The position numbers and the translations under genes were made by a program. DNA of 64,000 nt from contig NC_045427.1 of assembly GCF_902635505.1 (NCBI RefSeq), positions 591,747,665 through 591,811,664 of the forward strand, read 5' to 3'. Source of the stretch: Sarcophilus harrisii (taxonomy: Eukaryota > Chordata > Mammalia > Dasyuromorphia > Dasyuridae). The notes below the pieces were generated by a model, which did no database searches, was not told the origin of the DNA, and saw nothing but the letters and a program-made list of their open reading frames with translations. This document shows, in pieces, positions 1 to 34,200 of the stretch. Every line of letters starts with the position of its first letter. The stretch's first letter is position 1.

Positions 1-1477
1 GGAAACCAGGCCTACATAGTTCTTCCCAGCCATCACCTCACTAGGTTACTCCCTACTTTTTGGCCACCATTTTTATCTTAACTTATAGTAACCTTGGATC
101 CTCCCTGGATCTGGGGAATCTTAAAAGATGAGCTTTTAGCTTACCTTGCTGAAAATGAAGTTTCTGCTACACTTCATGCCTTGTTCACATCATACCCAAC
201 CCTTCTATGGCATTTTCCCATTAGAATGTAAGCTCATTGAGAGCAAGGACTGTCTTGCTTGCTTTTCTTTGGATCCCAAGTGCTTAGTATAAGCATGCTT
301 GGCACAAATTAAGTGAAACTTTGTTTCTTTAGTAGGAATTTCCCCCTTTTTGAAAATTAATAGTTTACCATTTAACAGTCCTGAAACATCTCTCCCAGTC
401 TCCAGAATTTTTCAGAAATCACTGACAGTGGCCTTCCAATACAGACATAGCTTTTTCAGAACTATTACCAAGTGCAATTAGGTGCTCACTTAGTATCTCC
501 TTAGTTAATTTTGTGCTTCAGTTCACTATTAACAATACATTTTCTTTCTATTCTTTCCAATCTTATAAGATAAGTTTTCTTTCTCTATCCCATTATCTTT
601 ATGTCTTATCTCCTAAGTAGGGATTCTGACCCTTCTTTGATCATTTTTCCTAATATAGTTATAAAATAAAAAGCCTCTTTTATTATAAGGATAATAAGTA
701 TTTCTTTCTAACCTCAGTTCTCTCTGAGATTTAACACTATTCTTAGAGTACCATATCATACTTTTTTTTGTTTTCCCCATTATTTTCTCTTGCTTCTACC
801 TTACATGTATTTTTTTTTAATCCAAAGTAAATTCCCTGATTAAATATTAGTCCATTTAAATGGCTCCCTCCTTTCTGACTGATTGCAGTTGTTATTGTTT
901 ACATTTTCAGATTTTCATTTTTTAGAGTTTTCCATTGATGTGACTTCCCTTATAGAATTTTAGGCCATGGGATCCCTAACTGTCCTTTCTGTAAACCTTT
1001 TGAAAACTTCTTGTCTAAAATTTCGGGTATGTGACAAACTTGCCTGGATTTCTATATCATGAATGCCAAGATGGAGCAGTTATTTTTCCCAAAAGTACCT
1101 ATCTTCACTAATTGAACCATAGATTTTTTTTTCTTGTTGACCAAAATCAGGTATAAAATAACATTTTCTCATGTTACTTTTTCCACTTTTGAGAGAAGAA
1201 ATTTTAAGTAAGGCAAGTCAATTTATTCATTCCTTTAATTTTGATAGAATTCCAAGAGATGTCCAGATAATTGAAGTCTCCTCTCATTTTTATATCCGGT
1301 TTTCATGCCAGGCTTGTTATCTGTCTCTTGATATATTTCATCACATTTATTTCCTTCTTTTTCTAAGGAATTCTTCTGGAATACCTCATTTATTTCTTCC
1401 TCCTAGTTGTCTTCATCCAAATACTTACACCTTACTTCCCCTTACTTTGGTTCCTTAATTTCTTTTTTTTTCCCTAG

Positions 1478-2425
1478 TAAATTTATTTATTTTTAATACA
1501 CATTGCTTTATAAATCATGTTGGGAGAGAAAAATCAGAGCAAAAAGGAAAAACCATAGAAGAGATTAAAAAAAATAATGGAAAAAAGTGAATATAGTATG
1601 TGTTGACTTACATTCAATCTCCTTAGTTCTTTTTCTGGATGGATATGGCATTTTCTGTCCATTGTCTGTTGGATTGCTTTGGATCACTGAACCACTGAGA
1701 AGAACCAAGTCTTTCATAGTTGATCATCACATATTCTTGCTTTCAGAACCCTAGTTCTGCTTGTTTCCCTCAACATCAGTTCATGTAAATCTTTCCAGGC
1801 CTTTCTAAAATCATCTTGTTCATCATTTTTTGGTAGAGCAGTAGTATTCCATGTATTGAGATACAGATCCAATAATGGTACTGCTGGATCAAAGGGTATG
1901 CACAATTTGATAATTCTTTGGGCATAGTTCCAAATTGCTCTCCATAATGGTTGGATAAGTTTTCAACTCCACCAATAATTCATTAGTGTCTCAGTTTTCC
2001 TACATCCCCTCCAACATTTATCATTATCTTTTTCTGTCATCTTATCCAATTTGAGAAGTGTGAAATGGTACCTCAGAATTGTTTTAGTTTGCATTTCTCT
2101 AGTCAATAGTGATTTAGAGCATTTTTTCATATAACTATGGATGGCTTTAATTTACATCTGAAATTATCTGTTTATGCCCTTTGACTGTTTATCATTTGGG
2201 GAATGACTTGTATTCTTATAAATTTGACATAGTTCTTTATATATTTTAGAAATGAGACCTTTATCAAAAACACTGGCTGTAAAGATTTTTCCCCACTTTG
2301 TATTTCCTTTTTAATCTTGTTTCTCTTAGTTTTGTTTGTGCAAAAAAATTTAGTTTAATGTAATCAAAGTTGTCCAATTTGCTATTCATAATGTTCTCTA
2401 GTTCTTCTTATGAGTATATCTTTTT
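1478..2425 (-). mobile_element. L1 LINE fragment (3' part of ORF2 and 3' UTR), antisense
   Basis: Read on the minus strand, the stretch encodes pieces of the L1 ORF2 C-terminus, such as IPFDPAVPLL and FRKAWKDLHELMLRE. The 3' UTR matches the element at 60990-61440 (shared ATAAATCATGTTGGGAGAGA on the + strand). Upstream ORF2 sequence continues to about 2.4 kb. It is 5' truncated and carries many frame breaks, so it is an old, dead copy. The borders are approximate and I saw no target-site duplication. Confidence 0.85.
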
Positions 2426-3689
2426 AATATATAATTCTATTCTTTATGAATTTTGTTGTTCCTTTTGAATGAGGTAGACCCTTTCAGAGTTATGTTCCCA
2501 TCATGATTTCCATCTTACCAAATTTCACTGAGATAAAATTTGCTTTCTTGTATTTGGATATTCATTTTACCTTCCTTATTATTACTTACACTTTATATAT
2601 TTATGTGTAAGCAGGATTATTCTTAACTTTTCTCTTGGATCTTTATCTTTTATGACTTATTAGATATCCCTGCTATTTTTTGTGTTGAGCTTGCTGTTCT
2701 CTGTGATATCTAACTTGGCAAGGTATGAGAGCAGTTTTCTTCCACCCCCTTTTTAGTTAAAATCCTTATGAGCATATTTGCCAGAATACAATAATATGTA
2801 TGTGTCAACCTTCCTGATCAAAAGTCTGTCATTCTTTTATTTTAAGCTGTGGTCCAGGAATCTAAATCCCATTCTTTAATCACCATCTTAATCAGTTGTT
2901 CACTTCCCACTTTTCCCTTTCTCTTCTGAAGACTTACATTAGCAATTCTGTTGGAAACCCAACCTACTGTGTCTCTAAGGTCTTTCTTTCTCAGAACTTC
3001 TTATTTCCCAAGAATACTTTCTAGGTTTCTTATTGCAGCAGCACTTATTCTTATAACGAATTACCAGATGTCATTTCTCTTTAAGACTTAACATATATAA
3101 TTAAGTTGGAGTACTTTTATTTCCAAGTTATTTGCTTGGTAGGTAGCCATAATAATATATTTTGGGATTCACACTGTCATTTTATAGAATTGTACACAGA
3201 TCAACAGAGTACATCATAGAGTCAAGTGCTGGAACTTGGAGCTTTTGAATATCTTTCTCTTGTTGGTTAGACTACTCAGTTATGTTGTTGGTATTCTGTT
3301 TCTTTTTGAACATAGAAGCATGTAACAACAATTCTTTTTTCAGCTGCATACTCCATATTTTTAAACTACCTCCCTTTCTTTCTTTGTGATTCTCTTCTCC
3401 ATCAGGAGGATATGATTTGTTACTCTCCACTACTTTTATCTATTAATCCTGACTTGGCGTGTCAAGGAATACACATTTGAGATTGGTAAAGGGCACCACA
3501 CTGAAGCTTCTGACCTCTACCTCTTTGCCACTATTTCAGGGTGGGATAAACTTGGGTAGGCACTAATCTTGCTACTGACAAATAGGAAGCATAATAGTCA
3601 GCATCCTGGCTTTATTGCTGCTTTCTATATCCCCACTCCCATTTGATGAACTTGGAGATTTGGTTTTACCAAACAGGTAGCAATCAATC

Positions 3690-3745
3690 AATGAATCAGC
3701 ATTTATTAAGCACCTATTATATGCCAGACCCAGTAAAAGTGATTT
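3690..3745 (-). repeat. Short MIR/CORE-SINE-like fragment
   Basis: The motif CATTTATTAAGCACCTATTA followed by ATGCCAGACCCAG resembles the reverse complement of the MIR 3' end (consensus TGCCTGGCACATAGTAGGTGC). It is short and diverged, so the call rests on this one motif. Confidence 0.45.
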
Positions 3746-4441
3746 TCTCTCAGTGGAAAGAATTTTATATTGATTCCATTTCAACATTTGACTAGGTCAA
3801 GAATAAATCTTTTCAATTGCCTTTTAGAATGACAAAATACATTCGTATTACTGTTTCCCCCTACTAACCCTTTACAAATTCATCACTTCAGTCTAACCAA
3901 GATGATTTCTTTATGTTTCTTCAAAGCTAGTGGCCCTGAATATACCCCTTTTACCATTTACTTGAGAGAAAATTCTGTGTCAAGGAAATTCTGCTGTTTT
4001 CTTCCTCAGACTACTTAACTTGGTCAACAGAAAGCAAATAGATTTTTCCCCCATGTTGTTAAATTGAAAAAGCATGCACACTACATGATGAATCTGATCA
4101 ATAAGTACAAAAATAACAAGTGCCATTAATCCATCTCCTGAGTTCACACCACTTATAACTCCCCACATTAATCAGTCTTTATTTCCTCACATGCTAGCAC
4201 ACAGGTGAAAATTCAGTTTCTAGTGCTACCTGTTCTCACTAGAAGTTCATTAAAAATTCATAAGGTTTTATAAAAACCTTATTCTCATCATTATCCCCAT
4301 ATATGTACCGTCTTAACAGTAAAAAGGCTAGAATCAAGGAGTAGGGATTGGATGACCAAAGAAGACACTCATATAGGAGAAGTATTTACTATATTTTGTC
4401 TTAATGGCTCGGTTACTTATGTGCTTCCTCCTCTTCCCTAG

Positions 4442-26091
<21,650 letters not shown>

Positions 26092-26700
26092 ACATCATCC
26101 AGAGAAAAAGATTATTTCAAGGATTCAGAAGGCTCCAGGCTAGAAGACTTTACCGAGTTTCCTTTGTTTGTGAGAAAGGCAAAGACTGTGGGTCCAGAGA
26201 GAAAGTAAGCTGCTCCGTTGGGCAGCTCGGCTTTCTGGATCTGGAAGGAGCAGTTTGGGATCACTCCATGTGGAAAACAGGAGGAAGCAGCTCCATCAAC
26301 TGGGAAGGAACTTGGAAGCAGAGTCCACTGGGCAAGAGAAGTCCTGGGTGTGTGAGCAATCTACTTAGGAAGAGCCCGGCCAGCTTGGTGGCAGAGCACC
26401 CAAGGGAGCACAGGACCCAGGTCAGAAGAGCCAGCGTTCCTCCAGCTGGGCTCCAGGATCCAGAACCAGAATTTTAGTGCCGGCTCCTTTCTGATGATGG
26501 GCCCAGAGCCCAGAGAGGGCCAACAGCAGCCCATGTCACAGATGTGTGGCCTCTAGAGTCTCAGCCTTGCCGAGAGCCTGCCTGTCCCGCGGCAGCCGGA
26601 GCTGTGTTCCATGGCACGCCGTGCACCAGAGCCCGGGGAAACACTGGCATCGTGGTGTAATAGAGATGCATTAAATCTATCTCCTGATGTGTGGCTTGTA
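26092..26700 (+). other. R3HCC1L: R3HCC1L 3' UTR with ATTAAA poly(A) signal
   Basis: A hexamer ATTAAA at 26670-26675 is followed by a GT-rich stretch (TGTGTGGCTTGTACGCTTGG) about 15 nt downstream, as expected for a cleavage site near 26.69 kb. The UTR is then about 600 nt. The end is an inference from this signal only. Confidence 0.6.
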
Positions 26701-29700
26701 CGCTTGGTCTGTTTCGTCATCATCACCACCACAGCGGGGCGGGGGCGCAGAGGGGATTCCTTTGTTGTCTTCATGTTGGTAGTCTGACGCACAGTTAAGT
26801 GGAGTTTTAGTCATCCTGCAGCCCAGGGACTCGGTCCTCTATTTCCCTAAGGCAGCCTTTTCTGATGTGGGATTATTGTGTAGTTGTTAGCATGTGGCCT
26901 CCTCCTCATCCCCCATCCCTCTAATCTGTCATCCCACAGAAAGCATCTGGCACACAGCGTGCTCTTAGTGCAATGCCACTTGTGCCAGCGTCCCTTGGCA
27001 GCTAGGGACAGTCCCTTAAGACCAGGGTCTGCCAGGGTCAAGCAAAGCCTCTGGGCAGGGCCAGAGTCAGGGACCTCAGAGCGGGCTTCGTGCTCCTGAG
27101 CTCTGCCCCGAGGCACCGCGGAGCCGGCCAGACCAAGCTGCAGGGGGCCTATGTGGCAAGAACCAGCCTGGCCTGGGTCCTCAGGGAGGCTGCAGCTCTT
27201 AGGGCCAGGGATGGCAATGGGTGAATGGCACCGCTGGGGCAGGACGGAGGAGGAGCTTGTGGGGGAGATGGGCACAAACATTCCCTGGGAGGGAGCCCGC
27301 ATCTTAAACCCGCTCTTCTTGGAGCTCCCTGGACTTGGGTCAGCCTGGCGGGCTTGGCTATCACCATCAGTGTCCCTTGGTCTTGCTTTCTCCCCACCGT
27401 CGTTACAGCTTGTGAAAAACACTGGTCATGAATCCCACTGTCTCTCTCTGACCCTTGGCAACAAGGCCTCCTCCCTCTCTTCCCAGAACAAGCTTCTCTG
27501 AGATCCTTACAGATTCCTGAGCCATGAGTGTCGGGCCTGCAGTGGCTGGCTGCGGCCACTCAGCTCGGCTGCTGCCTCCACTTTCCAGCCGGGCCTTTTC
27601 TTGCCTCTCTTTCCTGAGAGCCAGGGGTGATTAGCATAAGGAGGCACTTCTCTTATTACTCCCCTCTGAGGGCTCTTGGCCTTTCCTCAGAGCATTTCAG
27701 CCTTCAAATCAGCAGTTTCATTGTTAAAATGTGCAGTTTGATAGAGATGACATTAATTATCTGAGATGTCATCTATCGCTTTCAGAAAGTCACTTCTATC
27801 CTCTTTCTAATTTTCAGACATTTCTTTTTCTCCTGGCATTTACTCTTCTAACCTAAACAGGAAGAAGGAATTTCTAAGACAAAAATCAAAAGCTCTGAGA
27901 CTTTTCTCTTTCATATATAAATATGACTCAGCTCACCTATCAATGGGACTTATGTTTTGAGTTTTTTTAGTAGTGCTGATGGATCTGCACTTAGACAACT
28001 ATTTCCATTCCATTTTTGAACACTGACTTTTTTTTCCCCCCAAAGCTAATTTGGGTGAAGGTAGAAATCATGGAATAAGATGAGCCTACCTTTATGTAGG
28101 AGCCACAGTAGCCTTGTGCTGTAACCAATTTCCTACCGATTAGAATCATCCCCCAGATGAAATGGGCCTTGGGAGATAGTAGGTCACCCCTCCTGAGAGA
28201 GCTTAGATCAGTGGTTCTCAAACTTTTGTTTTCAGTATCTCTATCCTATTAAAAATGATTGATCTCTCCAAAGCGTTTTTTATCGGGATTATATTTATAG
28301 ACATTTACCATATAGGAAATAAAAACTATTTTTGAATTTGTAGACTCTCTAAAAGGGTTTCAGAGATCCCCAGGATTCTCTAGTCCATACTTTGAGAACC
28401 ACTGGCTTAGATCAATCATCCCTTATTGGGAATGTTGAGAGGCGCCTCTTGAGTAAAATTAGACTAGGGCCTCTGAGATGAATCCGTGCTTCTGTACCAA
28501 ATGGAGCTAGCCATGGTGAATCGTGGCATTTAGCCTGGAAAAGACCTTCATCCAGTCACAGCTCTCCGCTTTATAAATGAGGAAACTGAGAGAGATGAAG
28601 TCATTTGCCCAGAATCATCCTGGTTCAGAGTTGGGATTCAAAGCCAGGACTCTTAGTTCTTTAAGTCCAGTATTGTTTCCCGATACAGATCATTTCTGTT
28701 CTAAATGCCAAATGTACACTTGCCAAAAGACTATTTTATGGAAAACTCATACAAGGCAAGTGCTTACATGATGGTCAGAAAAAGTTTCTCTGAAGAACTT
28801 TGGAATCAATTTGCAATGTGGGAGCCACTGGCCAGGACCCTCCCCTGCGTGCCCTCAGAAAGTGCCATGCTCCCTGAGAAAAGCAGAAGTGGAGGAAACA
28901 TGTCATGCAAATTGAGAGAATCCGCCCCCAGTGTTCACAGGGGCTGTTGGGTCTGACCTGTGGCAGAGCACTCCGACCTCGTCTTGGTCTGATCAGCCAC
29001 AGCTGGACACACTGGGACACTCTAACCTAATGATGTCACTTCCGTCCTCTTTGAGAACAGAGGGAGAGCAACCATCCGACCAAGTGTTTTGTTAGGGCCC
29101 GAGTAGACGGTCTCATCTTTACATGCACACAGGGTTCCCTCCTTATCCACTTATTAACGTCTTATGATTTAGTGTCTTAATGCCCATAATTAAGTCCCCA
29201 AAACAAATATTCCTTGTGAGTCCTGAACTCTTCTGCCCACGGCTAGAAGAACTAATCGCAGTGACTAGACCCTGGGAGCCTCTGCAGAAGTACAGCTAAC
29301 CTCGGCTCCGGAGGAGGAAGCTCAGGTTCCCCACGCGTTAGCTGCCTAGAGACGGGGGTGTGCTGAGGCTTTTTGGGGTCTGTCTGGAATCTGGGTAACA
29401 TTCCTCGCCCAGGTCTGCGCCGTGTTAGCCAGCACCTCCTCCTCCACGGCCCCCTCCTTCCTCTCCCACCCGGCCCGGGGACAGCGCAGCCCTTGTGTAG
29501 CTGCTCGCCAAGGTTGGAACGGCCGCTCCTCTCGGACGTGTGATGTGGGCACCCGCCTGGGGACTGGAACTGTGGCTGTCTGCCTGACCTGCTTTCTCTG
29601 GCACTCTCTGAAACTGGGTCCTGCCAGGAGCCGCGGCTCGCCCCCTGCCCAGATCTGGCCCGCGGAGCCATCCGTCGGCACACATTCCTCCCTGGACGCA

Positions 29701-30395
29701 CGCTTTTCCACAGACCGTTAGCTGCGTGTCTGCGGATAATGTCCTCACTGTTCTGCAGCTGTTTGCCCAAGCCAACAGGAAATCGGTCCTTCCCTTGTTT
29801 ACCCAACCTGCCACACCAAAATATAATGTCCCTGCTGCTTAATAAAAGAACTGGGGGAGTTGAGAAGAGAATGTACAGCACAGGGAACGAGGGAACACGG
29901 TCAGGCCATTTTGTGCTCAAGGAGCGCCCCAGAGCGTGACCCTTTTGGCTCCCAGAGAAGGGAGACAACTCCAAATGGAAGGTGAGGTGGGTGGGATGGG
30001 CCTGTGGCCATAAATCTGCCCTTAGGGAACGAGAGAATACTTCCCCAATAATGAAAATTAATAAGCCTGGGGATTTACCTTTTTATTTGTTTTTGTGGGC
30101 ACTGAGCCGGGGGCGTGCTGTTTTGGGGAAGCAGGAGGTAAAATTGGCTGACCATTTTGAGGGGGATAGTAGGGGCCTTCGTTTATGAGACATGGTTGGA
30201 CTAGATCCCCTCCGGGACTCAGTGAATGATCCACATGTGGCAGCCTCGGCATTTGACCAGTGCCCGGTTGGAGGGATGGGGGAAGGACTGGCACCCCCCT
30301 GACCGCAGCATGTGTCCCTAGAGGGGGCTCCATGCGCCCGATAGCCCATACCAACCTCGTTCAAACACCACTCCCCAAAACTTTGTCAGCAGATA
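26700..30395. other. Intergenic gap between convergent R3HCC1L and LOXL4
   Basis: GC-rich, mostly unique DNA with open frames on both strands that match nothing I know. It contains one hAT element (28209-28404) and a short MIR-like piece near 28.56-28.68 kb. The 29.35-29.70 kb part is CpG-richer than its surroundings. No promoter or exon could be supported. Confidence 0.6.
28201..28412. mobile_element. hAT DNA transposon (MER5/Charlie-like) with perfect 8-bp duplication
   Basis: The element spans 28209-28404. It begins CAGTGGTTCTCAAACTTT and ends ACTTTGAGAACCACTG, nearly perfect inverted repeats. Both sides carry GCTTAGAT (28201-28208 and 28405-28412), an exact 8-bp target duplication as made by hAT transposases. 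It is 196 bp, non-coding and non-autonomous. The ends match the MER5A-type terminus. Confidence 0.93.
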
Positions 30396-30399
30396 GCTA

Positions 30400-31185
30400 C
30401 TCGTTACATTGCAAAACATATTTATTCATTATGAAGTTCACTCTGGAACGGGAGTTAAACTGGACCAGAGGCCAGTCCTGAGGCAGAGTGCCCCGAGGCA
30501 ACATGTCGGTGACAGATGCCGTGCTTGGGGCGAGGGCCCTCGGCTTGTCCCAGAGCCCAGATCTTGCCATCCACCGTGTTTTCTCGGGCCATCATGCGGT
30601 TGACCTCGTGGCATCAGGAGCTAGTGGTGACCAGAGACCCAAGTTGCTGGGAGTTGGGACTGCATTTGGATGAGGATCCCCAGAGAAGGCGGGGATGGGG
30701 CAAGGGGATGGGAGGCCGAGAACGGCACAGAGCACGAGGCTGAATCCACTGATGTCTGAGATCCTGTGGTCTTAGACATCACTGGTGACTTACTCCAGCT
30801 GTGTGCTCGGTCTGCTGGCAAACAACAGTTTATTCCATCAAGCTTCTTTCCCCCAGTGCCACATACATGAAGCACCATAGAATTGGGGCTTCTGCTATCC
30901 CAAGAAGGCAAGAGCCTGAGGAGCCAGGGGATGGTGACACAGAGTTCAGGGAAAGGCGGTTCTGTAAGACTCGGGCTCCATGTGACAAAGGTCCAAGCCC
31001 ATGCTATCCTTGGGGGGCTGTGCTCATCCTGCTCTGGCATTCTCTCCTTCCAAGGCTCCCTGAGCGTATCTTGTCGCTTCTGGACGCTCTCCCTCATCAG
31101 GAGGCTGAAGCTCCATGAGGGGACGGCTCCAGGAGGCTGAGGTATCTGGTGTTGGGGCAGCAGGTGAAGGCTTGTGGCCGGGACC
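30400..31185 (-). other. LOXL4: LOXL4 3' UTR with AATAAA poly(A) signal
   Basis: On the minus strand AATAAA occurs at 30426-30421 (within AATGAATAAATATG), about 760 nt after the LOXL4 stop. Cleavage would then fall near 30.40 kb. Only the signal supports this end. Confidence 0.6.
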
Positions 31186-31253
31186 TCAGATGAGGTTGTT
31201 GAGGAGTCGCTGCTGCTGTTCCAAGACTTCGGTATTGGCTCCATAAGCGTCAC
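31186..31253 (-). CDS. LOXL4: LOXL4 last coding exon
   Basis: On the minus strand the exon follows CCCTCTCTAG. It encodes [20 protein letters not shown] followed by LI and the stop TGA (31188-31186). Human LOXL4 ends NSYPANAELSLEQEQRLRNN and LI, so the C-terminal tail is conserved in position but diverged in sequence. Confidence 0.95.
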
Positions 31254-34200
31254 CTAGAGAGGGGACGCAGTTCCTGTTACATCTCTTTCCCTGTGCCATC
31301 CCCTCACCCCCAGACAAATAGATTCTCTGAACCTAGGATGAATAAGCTATGGCTTTTCTAGGAATTGATAGAGGTTCTTCGGGCATCCTCAGGAGTAACT
31401 CTGAAAGCAACATTGTTTCTTCCCCTTTCACTTCCATGTTCAGAGGATGGTGCCCCCGGATCCCGGAGCGTGGTGCTGTGTGGGGGTACACTTACCCCCC
31501 ACCCCAAGCCCCTATTACTCCCTAGCTCCCACTGCCTGACGGGTATCCCTGGGCTTCCAACCAGCCGCTGAATCATCCCCCAAACCCAGCCTTCTAATTT
31601 CACAAGGGCACAAAGTATGAGGCCTATAGAGTAAGCACTTCAATGTTCAAATTCAGTTGAAATTAGACTAATTTTGAAACTGAAATCAGGGAAGGTCTCA
31701 ACTGGACGGCCTTTTTGTTACTCAGCCGCCCTTGGCTTCTGTCCTAACTCCTCCCTGCTCAGCCTTCTTGCTTAGGATCATGTCGTCACAGCTGGAGACG
31801 ACACTGAAAGACCCATTTCTGCCCAGCATTGCCATTGTCCATGTGGCAGCCGGGCAGGGAGAGGCTAAGGGTGGGTGTGGTAGGGAGAAAATGCCAAGGA
31901 AAAAAATCTAGGAAAATAAAAAAAAGAAAAGCTTGTTTTCATCTTTGTCACTGGGAGTGATTGAAAAGGTTGGAGGGCAGGTGGGAAGACTTTGTTGAGG
32001 TTTGGGGGAGATACAGGGGGTTGTTAGTACTGGGGAGGGTTAGGAAAGTAGGTTCTGGACAAGACTTTGTTAGGGGACTCATCCTTCCCTCAATGTAATT
32101 AATGCCTTTGTCCACAGGGAATAGTCCTGACTCAGGACATAACTCTGCAAGTGGCTCCTTCGCGTGGTCGGCAACTCCGAATTGCCTGGATCCGCCCCCT
32201 GCCCTCACAGCCCCTCACCTGTGTGGCAGCCGTGCAGCCAGACCCGGTGCCCGTCGTACTTGCATCGGCACCGCATCATGTTGTTGGAGAAATCTGACTC
32301 GGCCACCTCAAATTTAGGATTTACCACCACCTGAAAGAGAAGGGGGACGAGGAGAAGAGCAGAGGATCGTAAACAGTAGGGGATGGGCACGTTGGCTTTG
32401 TGAGGGACAAGGAGGAGAGGGCACTGGGGGGATTGCGGCCCCAGGGCGGAGTGGCAGGGCTGACACATGAGACCCTCTGTGCGCTGATAGATGGATTCCA
32501 GCAGTAGACCACACTAAACATCCTCTAAAGGCAATATTAGAACACTTGATTAAGTCACAATCTCCCCAAACCTTAGTTTGCCTTATAAAAAAGATGGTTG
32601 ATCGTTTAAAAGATAATTTATTATATTTTATAATTTTATAATATTTAGCATAATTTTTGTTTTATTTATTGTTTTACTTCATTTTAATTTTAGCTCTTTT
32701 AAAATAACTTGTCAAAAATTACTTAAATTTTTAATTAATTACTTACTTAATCTCTTCTAGTAATTCTACTTGAGTATGTTCAAAAGCTGTTATTTTCCTC
32801 CGAGGCATTATTTGTAGCATCCCTGTTTAAGCATCCCTGTCACCACAATAGCTCAGTTTGGTGAGATTCTTCCCCCCCACCCCCCCATTCTTCCCCAGCC
32901 TTCCTGATTTCACACTTAATATTAGGCCTGGACTCTGCAGCACTTGTAGAAGGAAGATCTTGACTGGTCTTTTTTGCTGCTTTCTTGGGTTATTGTGTTG
33001 TGCTATTAAAGCACCTAAGGAATAGACTATGGACCTGCAGACTTTCGAGACTCAAAGTGATTCAATCCAGAGAAACATTTGATTGTTTCCACCCTGGTCT
33101 GTCTGACCTCTGCAGGTTCTTGAATGTGGTTTGGGTCTATGCGGGAGTAGATTTCTGCTGGATTCCACCTCTAACAGGCGACTGAAAAGTCCTGTTAGTT
33201 CAGAGCACCAGAATTGTCGCTTCTCCTTTGTTTTAGGTTTTCCACCCTGATTATTCTTCTGCAGGCTGGGCTGGATGTTGAAAGTGAGGCTGGCATTGGG
33301 GCGACTGGAGCCCTATCCGTGCTATGTGATTGATCATTCTTGCCTTTCCTATCTATGTCAGAGGGACATTTGGAAGAAAGAGGGCTAGTTTGGGGGGTTT
33401 TAAAAAATAGTTTCAGTGCCCCCGTGAGGTAGACAGAAGAGCAGCACTCTCAGGGCTCCAGCAGAAAGATTTGGGGATTAGAGTGGACCTGGAATGGACA
33501 CCATTACCTGGAAGATGTAGTCCCCAGGACGCACATCTGTAATGTCCACCCACTGGCAGTCGATATCGTGACGATAGGTGTCCCAGCAGCCCACAGTCAC
33601 CCCCTGCTCCCCAAAGTTGGCGCAGGCATAACGCCGCTGTAGCCCTAAAGGAAGGCAAAGGCAGCTTCAGAGGCCTTGGTTCGTTGGGGAGCCGTGTCTG
33701 GGAAATAATGGCTACACAACACGCTCCCTTTGCATATTCCCAGAGCCCGAGCAGCAGGAGAACTTCCTTTAACTGACTGCTAGCTTTCTCCAAGCCTTAT
33801 CTGGGGGGGGGGGGTCTTTGAGGGCTTGGAACAGTAATAAAAATTCACAGGAAAGGGAGAATGGAATCGAGATGGGGAAGACCCTAAGAAAAAGTCTCAT
33901 CTGAGAATCGGGGCCCAGCCACGTTTCCTGGGTACCACGAACCTGTGGGGCAGTTGGTGTCCTCTAGGCAGAAGCTAGCCTTATGTCCTTCAGCAACCTT
34001 GGAGCCATTGAGGGTAAGAAGGTCATAGTGGGTGAAGACCTCAATACTGTGGTAGTGCCTACAAAAGAGAGCCCATCACCCCTGGCACCAGGACAGGGTC
34101 TCCTGGGGGGCGTCAGCTTCACTCTTGCCCAGAGAAGGTCTGGGATAGCAAAGCAGAGCCCCGAGCTGCCACCTGGAGACAAGACGACCAGGCTTTGCCT

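Larger units (their letters stand above)
1..4441. other. R3HCC1L: R3HCC1L intron, 3' part (window starts inside it)
   Basis: No exon is recognisable before 4442. The stretch is AT-rich and holds an antisense L1 fragment (about 1478-2425) and a short MIR-like piece near 3690-3745. The rest shows nothing I can name. The large upstream coding exon known from human R3HCC1L must lie to the left of this window. The intron ends with a pyrimidine-rich acceptor, CTCCTCTTCCCTAG, directly before 4442. Confidence 0.7.

Noticed and set aside
26847-27559. 191- and 136-codon minus-strand frames downstream of R3HCC1L
   Set aside because: GC-rich, overlapping one another in different frames, and without resemblance to any known protein.
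29252-29974. 240-codon minus-strand frame in the intergenic gap
   Set aside because: Overlapping frames are open on both strands in GC-rich DNA; the composition is Arg/Gly/Pro with no domain, splice or promoter support.
30621-31253. 210-codon minus-strand frame over the LOXL4 3' end
   Set aside because: It is out of register with [20 protein letters not shown] and runs into the 3' UTR.
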